From Lumbricus rubellus (Eukaryota > Annelida > Clitellata > Crassiclitellata > Lumbricidae): a DNA stretch of 64,000 nt. The stretch's first letter is position 1. Each line of letters opens with the position of its first letter. The stretch spans positions 61,701,445 to 61,765,444 of the forward strand of contig OX243811.1 in the NCBI GenBank assembly GCA_945859605.1. The letters are read 5' to 3'. Below the pieces are notes generated by a model that ran no database searches, was not told the origin of the DNA, and saw nothing but the letters and a program-made list of their open reading frames with translations. A program made the translations under genes and the position numbers. Below, piece by piece: positions 53,510-64,000 of this stretch.

Positions 53510-54580
53510 TTTGAAAATTCGACCAGTTACTGACTGTGTTCGTCAAGGCTGCCTTCAGCAACAAAGAGGGAATGAGGTTTCTATAGATGAGCAAATGATT
53601 CCTTTCAATGGAGCATGCCCATTCATCCAATATATTCCTTCCAAACCAAATCGAGTGGGAATAAAAAAAACTTGGTTCTGGCCAATCCAGATGGTTTAGA
53701 CTCCGTGTTGCTGGATATGTTGTGGTACACTTGCCTGAGATCTTGCCAAGGGGAACAAGATTTATTGTCGTCACCGCTTCTTCACAAGCATAAACGAAGA
53801 TGCAGAGGAGATTTAATTGAGACATACAAGCTGAAGACAAACAAAGAAGTGACACCATACTCAAGAATTCTCTAGTTAGCTGACATTAGAGGTTTAATAA
53901 GACACCAATATAATTCAAAATATTCAGACAATCCGAGGGTGCCAATAGGCAAAGATTTTTCAGCAGCAATACAGTGAAGGCTTGGAACGATCTAAGTGAA
54001 GAGGCCGAGTCGGTGGCTACACTCATAAACTTCAATGAGAAGCTAGGGCAGATAGGATTTTAAAACATTGTAAAAGTGGTGGTTCTCACACAGATCACGA
54101 GTCTCCAAACCACCGCAAACCCGGTTATGTTATGTGATACCCCTTATTCAGTATATGTTGACAAAAGAAGTCTACGTAACTGGAACTTCGATTAAAAATC
54201 GTATCCCAAAGGATGCCACAGGCACAATGAATGAGAAAGAACTTGCTAAAATTGGTTGGGGTTCATCACAGATGATAGTGAGGCAAGATAACAAAGTATG
54301 CATTGTTAAGTGGTTTGCCAACAAAGCCATTACCTTGGGTTCTTCATCACATTCTATTCAAGCAGAAGATAACTGTCGACGGCGAGACAAGAAGCAGAAA
54401 AAAGACATTTTTTTATGAGACCAAATAATGTTCATCAATACAATGTAAATATGGGTGGTGTTCAGCACAGGTTGGCTTGAGTCAAACACATGCCAGAGGT
54501 TGCTCAAGTAAAATCTGCCATGCGTTGTAGACTTGTAGAATGTGAAGGAAAGTGTTTTGCAGTCTTTCACAAGGTGTAAC
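53510..54580 (+). pseudogene. piggyBac copy close to the 20402 gene, LINE-interrupted
   Basis: VRQGCLQQQRGNEVSIDEQM, FNGACPFIQYIPSKPN and, beyond the LINE piece, YMLTKEVYVTGTSIKNRIPK, KVCIVKWFANKAITLGSSSH match the transposase at 20402. VKHMPEVAQVKSAMRCR near 54486 is its C-terminal zinc region, fused after an internal deletion of the third-Asp region. Frameshifts are present. The 3' tail extends to 55232. Confidence 0.85.
53785..54137 (+). mobile_element. 5'-truncated non-LTR retrotransposon end
   Basis: RRCRGDLIETYKLKTNKEVT followed by shifted FFSSNTVKAWNDLSEEAES resembles the C-terminal segment of LINE reverse transcriptases (RRLRGDLIE..K, FF..R....WN.L). It ends with a gttatgttatgt tail and splits the piggyBac relic. 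The exact target duplication is unclear. Confidence 0.65.
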
Positions 54581-54584
54581 ATTT

Positions 54585-55236
54585 GTGAAACATTGAAACA
54601 CAGAGATACTTATTTCTTTTCATATAACTGGCGAAATATTACTTTTTGTATTGTGTCAAAAAGTTGGGACATTCCATACTTCTTTTCACTTTGTTATAAC
54701 CCAACGTCAAATAATTAATAAATAATGAAATAACCTCCCATCCGTCACTGAAAAAAATTCGTAACAGTACCCATCAGATACATTTCAAATGATTTGATTC
54801 TGTTGCTATGAAAAGTTCAAGAACGGTTTACAAATGGCTGGGGTGCTCGACAGCATATTGCAGCTGCCAAGTGAGTGGCGTACAGTGTTCACACGAACAC
54901 AGAATGCCAAACTGACTTCACAGTGCCTGCTCAACTTATTGCTGCCCAATATTCCTTAGAAGGGAGCAATGAGAGGACTAGAGAAAGAGTCCTGGTCTCA
55001 TTCTGGCGTGACTGGATAATTGAAGTTGGAGGTAATTGGACATCAAGACCATGTCCAATATTTTGGACATTGACATTTAAAACCCACTGCAAATATTTTG
55101 GAACATGTGAATTTTTATTGTAAACGTTCAACAGGATTGCTGAAAACTTTCCTGCATTTAGTTGAGTGAGAGTGCAACATAGAAATAACAAATTTTAAAA
55201 TTCACACATGTTTCATGTCGGGTGTCAGGAGGTGAA
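54585..55236. mobile_element. piggyBac 3' tail with ggacat words
   Basis: At 55035-55120 there are several ggacat/atgtcc words, then gaatttttattgtaaac, and the terminus cgggtgtcaggagg ends at 55232 followed by tgaa. These correspond in order to 22060-22379 after the other copy, where the last four bases are TTAA. 54585-55030 holds no gene. Confidence 0.55.
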
Positions 55237-55299
55237 GAATTGTTTAGTCAATGGTTTGACCACTTCCTGTCTTTTGTACAACTGAATCCGTATCAGAAC

Positions 55300-55560
55300 G
55301 TGTTTTATTAATAATGGACAGTCATAGTAGCCACACAAAGAATCAGAAAGCACAAGACAACAATTGCATTCTGTTATCACTATCCAGTCATTGTACACAT
55401 AGACTGCAACCACTGGATATATCTTTCTTCAAAATTTGAACACATACTATGATTATGAAGTTCAGTCTTTGTTGCAAAGGCACCATGGTAGAGTGGTAAC
55501 AGAATTTCAGATAGCAGAACTTTTTTTATTCAGCATACGGACAAGCAGCAAACTACACAT
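55300..55560 (+). pseudogene. pogo/Tigger fragment (second and third catalytic motifs)
   Basis: LIMDSHSSHTKN and HRLQPLDISFFKN are the second and third Asp motifs of a pogo-type DDE core. They are followed, after shifts, by YYDYEVQSLLQRHHGRV. A short, decayed remnant. Confidence 0.6.
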
Positions 55561-55680
55561 TGAAGATGTACAGTACCAATGATGAACTATTGCCACATAC
55601 ATTCTTTTGCATCCCTTTGAAGATGACTAATAATTCTATTAACTATATTGTTGCGTATTGTTTTTGATATTCTGCTTCAG

Positions 55681-55821
55681 ATTATCGAGATTGTGGATGC
55701 CCATAAAGTGACATTTGTAGAGGGAGGTACTGGGTGTGGAAAGTCTCTAAAGGTTCCACAATTCCTATCGCCAGACACCCTTTCACATCCCTTTGCTGGG
55801 AGGAGGAGGAGGAACAGGAAG
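55681..55821 (+). pseudogene. Exon-like P-loop segment resembling a DEAH-box helicase
   Basis: It follows a strong acceptor (tttttgatattctgcttcag). The frame reads IVDAHKVTFVEGGTGCGKSL then KVPQFL. The Walker A (GGTGCGKS) plus VPQFL pattern is typical of DEAH/DExH RNA helicases (GETGCGKTTQVPQF). The frame closes at 55823 with no consensus donor before it. It may be a captured or decayed exon, or part of a host gene whose other exons lie outside recognition. Nothing else of a helicase is seen nearby. Confidence 0.4.
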
Positions 55822-56235
55822 TGATGAGGTTAATGTACCATACTTTCTGATTTGTCCGAAATTAAGCGAAATCTACCAGATGCTGTTGCAAAACAGTTGC
55901 GAAATATAAGTTTGATTAACATGTGTAGGGCGGAATATTTCCTAACGAAGAGACATGCATTGCTTTTGCTCAGGGTTTTGGTTTGATACCAAATACAGAC
56001 TGTCGGCGATTTCTGTAGAACAAGGGTTGACACGGAATGAAAATTCGGCTTCATTTTAATTTGTCACAATAAAAAGCCATTGAAGGAGAGATGTCTCACT
56101 GAGATATCTCATATCCATATTACTATCTTAAAAGATCGCATTTAACCATGCTCGATATTCTAACTATGGTAATGCGTTTTGTGATCAAATAGATAGATAT
56201 TTGGCAGAAAGCAATTACACAGGTATTTTCAGAAC

Positions 56236-56601
56236 ATGGACACAGTCCACTTACTTCTAGATGATCAATTTCTTTTGTTTTGCTACCACACTAAGCTGTT
56301 GCAACTGCGTCTGGGCAAATTGAGTTTAGCTTTTCCCAGTATTGATGATGGAAACAGTGTGGAGATAATATCATATGATAGAACTGAAGAGCCTCCTATG
56401 AAGAAGCCATCAGCCCTTACTTCCCTTTCAATATCTGCACCACTTCTGTCTGATGAAGAAGAGTTTGACGCGAGTATCATTTATGTAAGTAAGCAAAGTT
56501 GCTATGCAAAGCTCTTATTTGCAACAATTCAGCTTTTGGATGTAGTCCCAGAACTGCTCATATTTATAACTACAAGAAGCAGATTACTTCGGAAATGTTG
56601 A
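56236..56601 (+). other. Unrecognised open frame, 121 codons
   Basis: ATG-initiated, mixed composition, with a Ser/Asp-rich centre (SLSISAPLLSDEEEFDAS). There is no domain, splice partner or homolog I recognise. It could be an exon or chance. The surrounding 55825-56235 holds no gene. Confidence 0.2.
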
Positions 56602-56714
56602 TTTACCTTCGTGCAAAAACACTGCATCGTGTGATAAAGCCCGTGCTATGAGAATTGATTGATAAGGCAATCTTATTAAATCACCTGCATCCAGGTAGGA
56701 GCTTGCTTATGCCA

Positions 56715-57600
56715 GCACTCCTGCTTATGGCACTTGTTTTTATCAGACCGTGTCTCTTGTTCTGTTTGGAGATGTTAAATACATGGAGTTCATGAGATTA
56801 GTCACAACTTTCATGCTTATAAGATACCAAGATTTATTTGTGAGAGCCCTTCAGAATATGATTATATAGGCTACATGACCCATCCCTACTTGGAATCGCT
56901 AGGCTAGGCCATTTGTGTACAGTTTTTAAATCTGAATACGAAAAGCAACTGGTGCAACAATTCAAAATGATGGAAAAGGCTGTTTGGACTGACTCCATAT
57001 GAACAAGACACTGTTGACAGTCCATTATTGCATAGGCCAGCATTTAGTACCAACAGGCAGGCATTCAGGGAGATATTGAATAAGCCGTCACCGCTGCACC
57101 CGATAACAAGCCAGCAAACAAGGAAAATAAAGACTAATAATCAGTAAACCTAACATCCTTGCCACTAACATCCTTGCCATATAAAATATAAAAAATGTTC
57201 ATTCAGAATCTTCATGTCTTCTAGAAAGTCAGTTTTATGGGATATTCCTTTGCAAAATTCAGCAAAAGACATCAATAATTAATAATATCACGCAGGGAAG
57301 ATCGAAGCAATGCGAGGCGCAGATGCCGTTTAACGTCGTCGTCTCTGCACGGTGAGCCACAAGCTGATTTAAGTGTTTGCTTGTACCAGAACTCTTGCTC
57401 ATGGCAATTCCTTTGATCATGCCATGTCTCTTGTACTGTTTGGAGATGCGAGTTACATGGAGTTCATGAGATTATGCACAACTTTCAAGATTTTTAAGAT
57501 TAATTTCTGAGAACCCTTCAGGATATCATTTTACTTACTGATTATAATATGACCAACCCTTTGCATTTTTTTACCATTTGGAGCAGCTACACCTTCTGCC
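56715..57600 (+). pseudogene. Two diverged copies of an OTU-like/vertnin-type fragment
   Basis: 56718-56840 reads SLVLFGDVKYMEFMRLVTTF and 57391-57510 reads SLVLFGDASYMEFMRLCTTF, each preceded by a G.C/S-like start (YGTCFYQTV, HGNSFDHAM). The pattern resembles the GNSL/F..S..L.G......LR segment of OTU-like transposon proteins. Copies are 673 bp apart with non-homologous filler, so this is either a tandem duplication or a two-copy insertion. Both are broken. Confidence 0.45.
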
Positions 57601-57919
57601 CATGCAAGGCGCTCTATGCATTTAAAAAAGGTAACGAGTGGAGAGGTACAGTACAACTCTTTGTTGGGCAAACACCATCACAATTCTAACATTTTTAGTT
57701 GTTTGCCAGCAGCCACTATACATTTAGCCTACAATAGTTTCAGGAACTCCAACGAAAATGGAGGCATCCAACTGAGATAACATTAGCCGAAATGGACACA
57801 CAGCATGACATCTGTGGTTCAGTATATGTTGGTCACATGAGCTTTTCAGATAAAGAGCCATGCAGAATGTTTCTGCATAATAACCATTAGCTCGCACTGT
57901 TTGCTGCATAGATTGGCAT

Positions 57920-58376
57920 TTCAGGCTTTGGTGACAAGAAAGAAATTGCTGGTTGATAATGGTTACAAGGATTTATGAAACGACATCGAAATTTGAGTAT
58001 TTGGAAACCTGAAAATGTGTTGGCTGCAAGAGCTTCAAGAATGAATCCAACGACTGTCAAGACCTGATAAGAAGTGTACCAGAATCTCGTCTCAAAACTT
58101 GGCATTGGAGTTGAACCTGGCAGGTTCATTAATTGTGCCGAAAACTGATATACTAGATCAGTTTGACCAGGGATGTATGCAAAATTGGAGAACTCGGACA
58201 ACCATGCTATCGCATTACTCTAGAAAAAAGTGAAACTACAACCATACTTGTCTTTTATAATGTACTGGGAGAGTTTGGTCCTCCACTCATCATCTTCAGA
58301 GCAAAAAAGAATCAAGAATGGCAGGGTCGTCAAGAAATGCAATCATCAAATGTTGAAACAACAGTTGGCTAACGTC
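57920..58376 (+). pseudogene. Tigger/pogo fragment (CENP-B HTH to early DDE)
   Basis: WLQGFMKRHRNLSIWKPENV and ARASRMNPTTV match the CENP-B-like HTH end. SRKKSETTTILVFYNVLGEFGPPLIIF-type sequence (NVLGEFGPPLIIFRAKKN) matches the strand after the first Asp. Stops and shifts occur. 57600-57920 shows no gene. Confidence 0.6.
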
Positions 58377-58693
58377 AGACCTTCCATTACACAAGACTAA
58401 ACGTAGGCATGAAAGAAAGGAAGTGCCGTACTGTGAGGGTTCGATGGGTCATGGGGTTGTTTTCGGCTCCCGCCGCTGTGGGCTTGACCCCCGCCAAATC
58501 TTCCATGGAAACGGACACAGGTGCGGAATACGTATGGTTGAAGGGACGCTGTGTCCTCCTGAGGACAACTGGGGTAAACAAAGAAATGTTTTCCCCCGCT
58601 TCCAGTCAAATTGGAACGACCTTGGTCGAGACTAATTAAGACGAATGGCAGGCAGTCAGTCCAGAATGGAATTTTAACTGCCATTTCAGAAAC

Positions 58694-58987
58694 ATGGTGG
58701 TAATGGCTGATGGTCTAAAAGACTGTAAATGTGTCAGTCTTGACATTGCCAAAAGTTTCCAAACGGAATGCTCCATACATAAATTTACTGCCTTGAAGGA
58801 GAAATTTTTCGGGTCTCTATCACAATCGTTCTATTCCTGCTGCAAACGCAACTTGGTGGAATTTGACACCAAGACTGATGCAGTGGCCGCGTTGCATTCG
58901 GGAGTGTCTCTGAATAGAGTGAGTTTGAATACAAGCTATATCAAGTGCACGGCAGAAATTCTAACATATCTTTTTTTATCAACGTAA
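58694..58987 (+). other. Unrecognised open frame, 97 codons
   Basis: ATG-initiated and Cys-containing (KDCKCVSLD, YSCCKRN). No family recognised. Preceding GC-richer DNA (58400-58640) also shows overlapping short frames of no clear identity. Confidence 0.2.
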
Positions 58988-59537
58988 GGCATTCTATTAG
59001 ATATATCCTCTCTAGTCATATAGTAATAGCTTATTGAATGTAGTAGTCCTATCTTTAGCTCTTCATAGTTCGAACACTTTCTTATTTCGAATACATAAAG
59101 ATCTTCATTTATATACATTGTATTAATGCTAAATGTATATGTGCAGACGATGACAAAGTAGCAGTAGTAAAAAAAAGCCAGTGCAGAACAACAATAGGGC
59201 TATAAGCATTAAACGATAGTTTTCTTCACTTTATATATCGAAATTATGCTGCATATGTTGAGTTTACACTGCCTGTTGCGTCAACCTGCACTAAATAACT
59301 CACACAACCCTGACACAACGAAATTGTAGAGCTGGCGCTGCCACTGTAATACTGTATATAACATAATATGCTGCATGGTCTGTAAGAGTGGGAGGATCAT
59401 AAATAAATGCGATAGTCTGGATATGCTAGGCATCATCTACTAAATATTACCAAACGTTAAATCATCGAGGTGGTTACAAAGACGAGCCTTCTTCAGTTTG
59501 GTTTCTCAAAATCGATGCTCAAAAATTACGAGACTGG

Positions 59538-59631
59538 AAATGTCGGCATTTGTGAAGACAATGCGTAAACGGAAATCTGGTGCTGAGGAAATAACGTGCA
59601 TTCTGCTGGATCAATCTGATCCTGTACATGA
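59538..59631 (+). other. Possible first coding exon
   Basis: ATG then SAFVKTMRKRKSGAEEITC and LLDQSDPVHE, ending gaag|gtatgc, a good donor. No downstream partner exon is recognised. 58990-59535 and the flanks hold no gene. Confidence 0.25.
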
Positions 59632-59694
59632 AGGTATGCGCTGCAGCTAATTAATAAAATGGCTTGTCCGCTATTTATTTGCTTCAATCATCTT

Positions 59695-60115
59695 ATAACT
59701 GAAAGTCTACTTGCTCCCCTGTACAGTAAACTTGTCTCTGCCATCTCACATCAGCAAGTCCCCTGACATTGCCTCCTTGATATTTCTGTCATCTTTGACA
59801 CCATTGATCACCAGATACTACTCCAAAGACTGTCATCTTGGTTCGGCTTTACTGATGCTGCCCTCATCTGGATTCAATCGAATCTCTCATCCTGCTCATT
59901 CTCGGTCAAAACATCAGGAACAACATCCTGATAATGTCCACTCACCTCTGGTGTCCCTCAAGCTTCAGTTCTTGGATACTGTTCTAGGATACAGTTCATA
60001 CTATACACAACTCCACTCAGCTCACTCGTCAAACATACTATTATCACCTACATGATGATGACACACAATTGTTCATCTACATTCTCTTTAAACAGCCTCT
60101 CAACAGGTCTGCATC
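59695..60115 (+). pseudogene. L2/CR1-type LINE reverse transcriptase fragment
   Basis: LLDISVIFDTIDHQILLQRL, SSWFGFTDAALIWIQS and CPLTSGVPQASVLG are RT palm motifs of L2/CR1-type LINEs. The catalytic YADD region appears shifted as HLHDDDTQLFIY near 60045. Two or more frameshifts and a stop. Both the endonuclease and the 3' end are missing. 60115-60760 holds no gene. Confidence 0.75.
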
Positions 60116-60769
60116 AAAACTGGACTGTCAGAACAATCAAAACTGGACTGTCAGAACAATCTTGTATAACATTGCAGTTTTGACAATCATTAATTCTTGG
60201 CTTCTGTAAACTTAAGAGAAAAAAAAGCTGCTAAGGAAATTTTACCTGGGCTTTCGAATAGATGTTGCACAATTCTAATTAGCGATCGACGAAGCCAGTA
60301 ATTACAGCAGTGCAAGGCACATTCCAGAGATGGATGACATTAAAAATGGCAGAGCAATGCACTGATGACATTGCGGATGTGGTGGCAAGACCAAAGTAAA
60401 AGGTCAGCCTTGAAAGTTTATTTTGCATTGTGCACTCTGCTTTAATAAATTGCTTAAAAATAACAGTTTCACAAATATCATAAACATTTGGATAACTGTA
60501 TATCAACAATTTTACTGTAAAATATTACTTGTCCATTTTTATTGACTGTATATTCTGAAAAAAAAATGTGGTCCTTATTATTCGTCCAATAGAATGGATT
60601 AGAATATACCAGACCCATTGTCCATTCAGATGGACATAAATTTTTTCACAAAACCAATGTACAACACGTTAATATGACTGTGCAATGTGTGCATGTCAGT
60701 TACTTGGATCTCATATGATGCAAATAAATTATGAATTTAACTTTCCTCAAGTGGCTTTACTTCAGGTCT

Positions 60770-61535
60770 CAGACATCTCTGTATGGGGAAAATGAAGTAG
60801 CATCTCTGTGCAAAGCTTTCTATCCGGATAAAATATCATCGGCAGATATTGTTTTTGAACATATTTTATTCAAGGGCACTGAAACTACAAGACCTGAATA
60901 GAAAATTATGATAAATCTGCTTGCAATTCAACCCACATTCTCAGCTGAATGGAAAACGAGGGTTCAGTCATTTTATAATCACACAGCTGCTAGAAATAGG
61001 CGGCCGACAACTTTCAGTTGGTGACAGCATGATGACTGGAATTCACAGCTAACCACTGAGGAATTTGAATGCTATAAATATGTCAGATGGACTTTAGATG
61101 CATCCACAGGCGTTTCCAAAAAACAAACAGCAGAAGTTAGGCATTAATTGTCCTTTATGCTTGAGGCATTGATGGATGCAGATAGCCGTGCAGAGACTGC
61201 TCTTTTTGACGCGGGGTACGTGGTGTAGGCAGCTTCTTCGCAGATAGCAGCATCACTCTCAATCAGATCATCCTTCTCATATACTGCTGGGATCAAGACA
61301 TGACACAGACAAGAAAATTAATATCCTTGGCAGAGGCCGGCGTTGCATTATGTCAGACTTGAAGCCTTGCTACAAAGCAATGCTCCCAATTGCAGCTCTG
61401 AAAAAGGCAGATTTGTTGTCTCTTTGTAAGTCGGGTGTTATTCCCAGTGAGCACCATCTGTTTTTTAAAAATCTACCTTCACTTAAACAAGTTTCAAACA
61501 TCAATGAGGATGACAAAACTGATGTGGATGAATGA
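60770..61535 (+). pseudogene. Relic of QNRN-like or related protein C terminus
   Basis: SLYGENEVASLCKAFYPDKI, FSAEWKTRVQSFYNHTAARN and FECYKYVRWTLDASTG are remnants of an unnamed protein. It ends with LKKADLLSLCKSG, VIPSEHHLFFKNLPS (61390-61490), whose K..DL.SLC...P..HH.F...L pattern matches the C terminus of QNRN locus 4. Stops and shifts are present. 61540-62270 has only AT-rich DNA and an 11-bp-stem hairpin near 61918-61948. Confidence 0.35.
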
Positions 61536-62271
61536 TGGAGTACATTATTAAAATAATGCATTATCCATTACTTTCATTACATTGACATTAATACTGTTGA
61601 GTTTTTTTTAATTATTCATTGCAATGTGCTCATGTTGTCTGTTGACTGTTGACTGGAGTAATTTCAATGCTCATTGCCATAATTATGCTCATGTTGGACT
61701 TCAACAATTTTAATGCTCGATCGAGTTATTTCCTAATGATTTCTCACTCAAGAAACTGATGACAAGTGGTATGATAATAAGAAAATTATTCTTCTAAAAT
61801 GGTGTCATAATTATTATTAGTCTATTATGATTACTGCATTCAAGTAACTAACTATCACCAATGAAGTAACAATTATGCTATTGTCTATTATAAGAAACAA
61901 CAACAATAGTAGCAGCAGGAATGCACTATCTGTAAATAGTGCATTCTAGGTCAACATCAATTGCTCTTGTGTTGCGAGCAATACTGCACCATATCCAAAA
62001 TTTATGCAAAAACGCACCAAAATAGTGAAATAGTTACTATTACCTTCACTTTTTTACTCTTAACTTTAAAAACTCAATGATTTCTATAATGAAAGTTGAT
62101 GGGCGTGAAAGAGAGATAATTTCTGAAAAAAATGTGATATCAATGTTTCTGAATGAATGTGATCTGGATTTATCATTACACTTTCAATCTTGAAAAGCAG
62201 TTTTCTCAGTTTGCACATTTTCCAATCTGGTGCGTTCTTGCTTTAACCCCTCGATATTCGACTGTAGGCTA

Positions 62272-62638
62272 GGGTGTCCCACCAAAACATTTTTCTTGAA
62301 ATTCTTAGGTCTCACCAGTCACAAAGTTTCCTATGGAGATGATAATATTTGTGTAAATTTTTTTTGCATAACATTTTTGAGCAATTACATTGTAGGACAA
62401 ATCATATTTTGTGCAAAAGCACTAAAATATATGTGGTTTGAATGACGTTACCTCATATATTGAAATATTTACACACGAATATCATTGTATCCTATACTTA
62501 AAATTTGGGGCTCCTAGGGGGACCCCTAAAAATCATTTTAAAAATTCAAAAAAATTACACAAATATTATCATCTCCATAGGAAACTTTGTGACTGGTGAG
62601 ACCTAAGAATTTCAAGAAAAAGTTTTGGTGGGACACCC
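62272..62638. mobile_element. Inverted-repeat MITE, 367 bp, TA target duplication
   Basis: gggtgtcccaccaaaac and its inverted copy form arms of about 95 bp (through caccagtcacaaagtttcct and gatgataatatttgtgta) flanked by TA (62270-62271 and 62639-62640). There is no coding capacity. Similar in type to the TA-flanked element at 10798. 62640-63265 shows no recognised gene. Confidence 0.85.
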
Positions 62639-63265
62639 TACTGTAGGCCTACAGAGGATTACAAATAATTTTTTTTTAAATCCATAAATAAAGTGCTTTA
62701 CGTGCGTTAAACCATTTAAAGTCTCACTGTTTTCTACAATATGGTTTGTAAAAGCACGAAACTTGCGAACATTCAAATACCACTAATGAGAGATCCTTAA
62801 GATGCTAGAAGACTTCAGCAATGACAATAGGCTCAGCAGCAGCGACAAGTCCAGCGCAGCGTTTGCTTTGTGCACAAGAATGAGCAGACGACATGCTGTT
62901 GGGCATAAACAACTAAACATAGCTCGGATAGTGTGAGAAGCTGGAAGCTCTGAATGCAGCCTCTCAAGACAAGAGCGCAACTGTGTGTGGACTAATGGAA
63001 GACACTGAGTTAACCATTCAAGACGTAGAATTAGATCGATTGTCTGAATTCTTCCATCTCCTGAGCAAAGTGCTTAAGTAGAACTTTCCATTCATGCTAG
63101 CACACGATGACATCTTGCAAATAAGATACTCAGTCTGGCATACTTGCTAAATTTTCTTTCTCTACAAGTAATTTCTTGTATGATTTGCATTTCTGAATGA
63201 TGTGCTAGGCGTGCATGAGTGCACAGCGGTGACATGGCAAGTAACAGCACACATGAAAAATTAGA

Positions 63266-63763
63266 TTGTGGTTTGCCTATAAATCTGGAGAGCCAAGAAA
63301 TCAAACGAATTATGACTCGGATGCTCTCAAGTCTGATCTTGGTCTGTTTGAATCCCAGGGAATCAAGTTTGCATCTTTATTTAATAAATTACAAAACCTC
63401 CATGTCTGCGTCCGTGGCTTTCCACCTTGTCTTGGTCATGATTTATTTGAGGGTGTGTTTTCACTAGATATAGCTCTATATTTCAAGCATTTTAATAGAA
63501 AGAAATGGTTTACCCATGAGCAATTTAATCGTTTGTTATCCAGTTTCAAGTGCCTTGGTAGTGATTCCGGAAATAAACCTCCAGGTATAAAAGATAATGC
63601 AGACTATCTAAGTGGTCATGCAATTCAAAACCGGTGTTTCTTACGTATTCTGTCTATTGCTGTTGGACAGAGAGTTGTTGACTTGAATGATGTCTGGCGT
63701 CTGTCCACTTTGTTTTGGGAAATTGTTGAATTTTCCCATGTTACAAATGATGGTGCAACCTAG
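63266..63763 (+). pseudogene. Fragment of EnSpm-like/unnamed transposase, distinct family
   Basis: The frame reads LFESQGIKFASLFNKLQ, VCVRGFPPCLGHDLFEGVFS, FNRKKWFTHEQFNRLL and SGHAIQNRCFLRILSIAVG up to a stop. The PCLGHDLFEGV motif is characteristic of a multi-copy transposase-like family in animals (recollection). It is partial at both ends and its 3' part is duplicated at the window edge. Confidence 0.55.
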
Positions 63764-64000
63764 ACAGAAGCTTCTGAACTGGATGATGTGGCAGCTACAA
63801 AACCTCCATGTCTGCGTCCGTGGCTTTCCACCTTGTCTTGGTCATGATTTATTTGAGGGTGTGTTTTCACTAAATATAGCTCTATATTTCAAGCATTTTA
63901 ATAGAAAGAAATGGTTTACCCATGAGCAATTTAATCGTTTGTTATCCAGTTTCAAGTGCCTTGGTAGTGATTCCGGAAATAAACCTCCAGGTATAAAAGA
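63391..64000 (+). repeat. Tandem duplication, 406-bp offset, reaching the window end
   Basis: acaaaacctccatgtctgcg begins at 63391 and again at 63797. The copies match to the window edge (64000 against 63594) with one difference seen (ctagatata/ctaaatata). The second copy is entered after a gap of unrelated sequence. Confidence 0.9.

Overview
This is a stretch of animal (metazoan) nuclear DNA, AT-rich and dominated by mobile elements. The evidence is spliced exons with consensus GT/AG sites, a tRNA-derived SINE, LINE pieces, Ty3/gypsy LTR pieces, and decayed or intact genes from many eukaryotic DNA transposon superfamilies: hAT, piggyBac, pogo/Tigger, EnSpm/CACTA-like, Mutator-like and P-like. 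There are no bacterial operons, rRNA genes, tRNA genes or CRISPR arrays. Recurrent taggcct-type words and this element mix fit an invertebrate or a basal deuterostome, but the species cannot be named from the sequence.

Layout. 1-6000: one large repeat-type gene encoding a PIN/FEN1-like nuclease domain and a CXC zinc motif, split by a hAT-type element. Removing that element and one copy of its 8-bp target duplication restores the frame. 6566-14105: an intact 661-codon EnSpm-like transposase, followed on the same strand by a four-exon, 250-aa DUF4806 gene whose first intron has absorbed two inverted-repeat elements and a SINE. 14341-14900: three units of a ~187-bp tandem repeat. 15030-26600: two full-sized members of a family I call 'QNRN', with a candidate RNase H-like triad FDLQ / SDxCxxQNRN / GHS..D. 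A piggyBac gene lies between them. 26985-31480: a graveyard of a transposon-protein fragment, a LINE end, a deleted pogo-like element and a gypsy integrase into which an LTR-like element has inserted. 32300-35000: an orphan ORF and a second gag-only LTR-like element. 35111-36564: a spliced N-terminal part of a third QNRN gene. 37145-38689: an intact Tigger/pogo transposase. 39040-40870: a pogo-like relic containing a Mutator-like element with a 9-bp target duplication. 41000-64000: mostly broken pieces, including pogo, piggyBac, P-like/QNRN chimera, SWIM/YqaJ nuclease, EnSpm with a hAT insertion, piggyBac with a LINE insertion, a DEAH-helicase-like P-loop exon, L2-type reverse transcriptase, and a terminal 406-bp-offset tandem duplication.

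The genes do not form a pathway. They are successive layers of insertion, and five of the insertions can be dated relative to their hosts from target-site duplications or frame restoration. The most noteworthy biology is the QNRN family. Two loci each carry 11 copies of a 22-23-residue tandem repeat in the same N-terminal position, but the repeat sequences are unrelated. The shared basic/Cys domain and triad suggest a poorly described DDD/E-type transposase. The closest candidate for a true host gene is the DUF4806 gene, although it could instead be a passenger of the adjacent EnSpm-like element.
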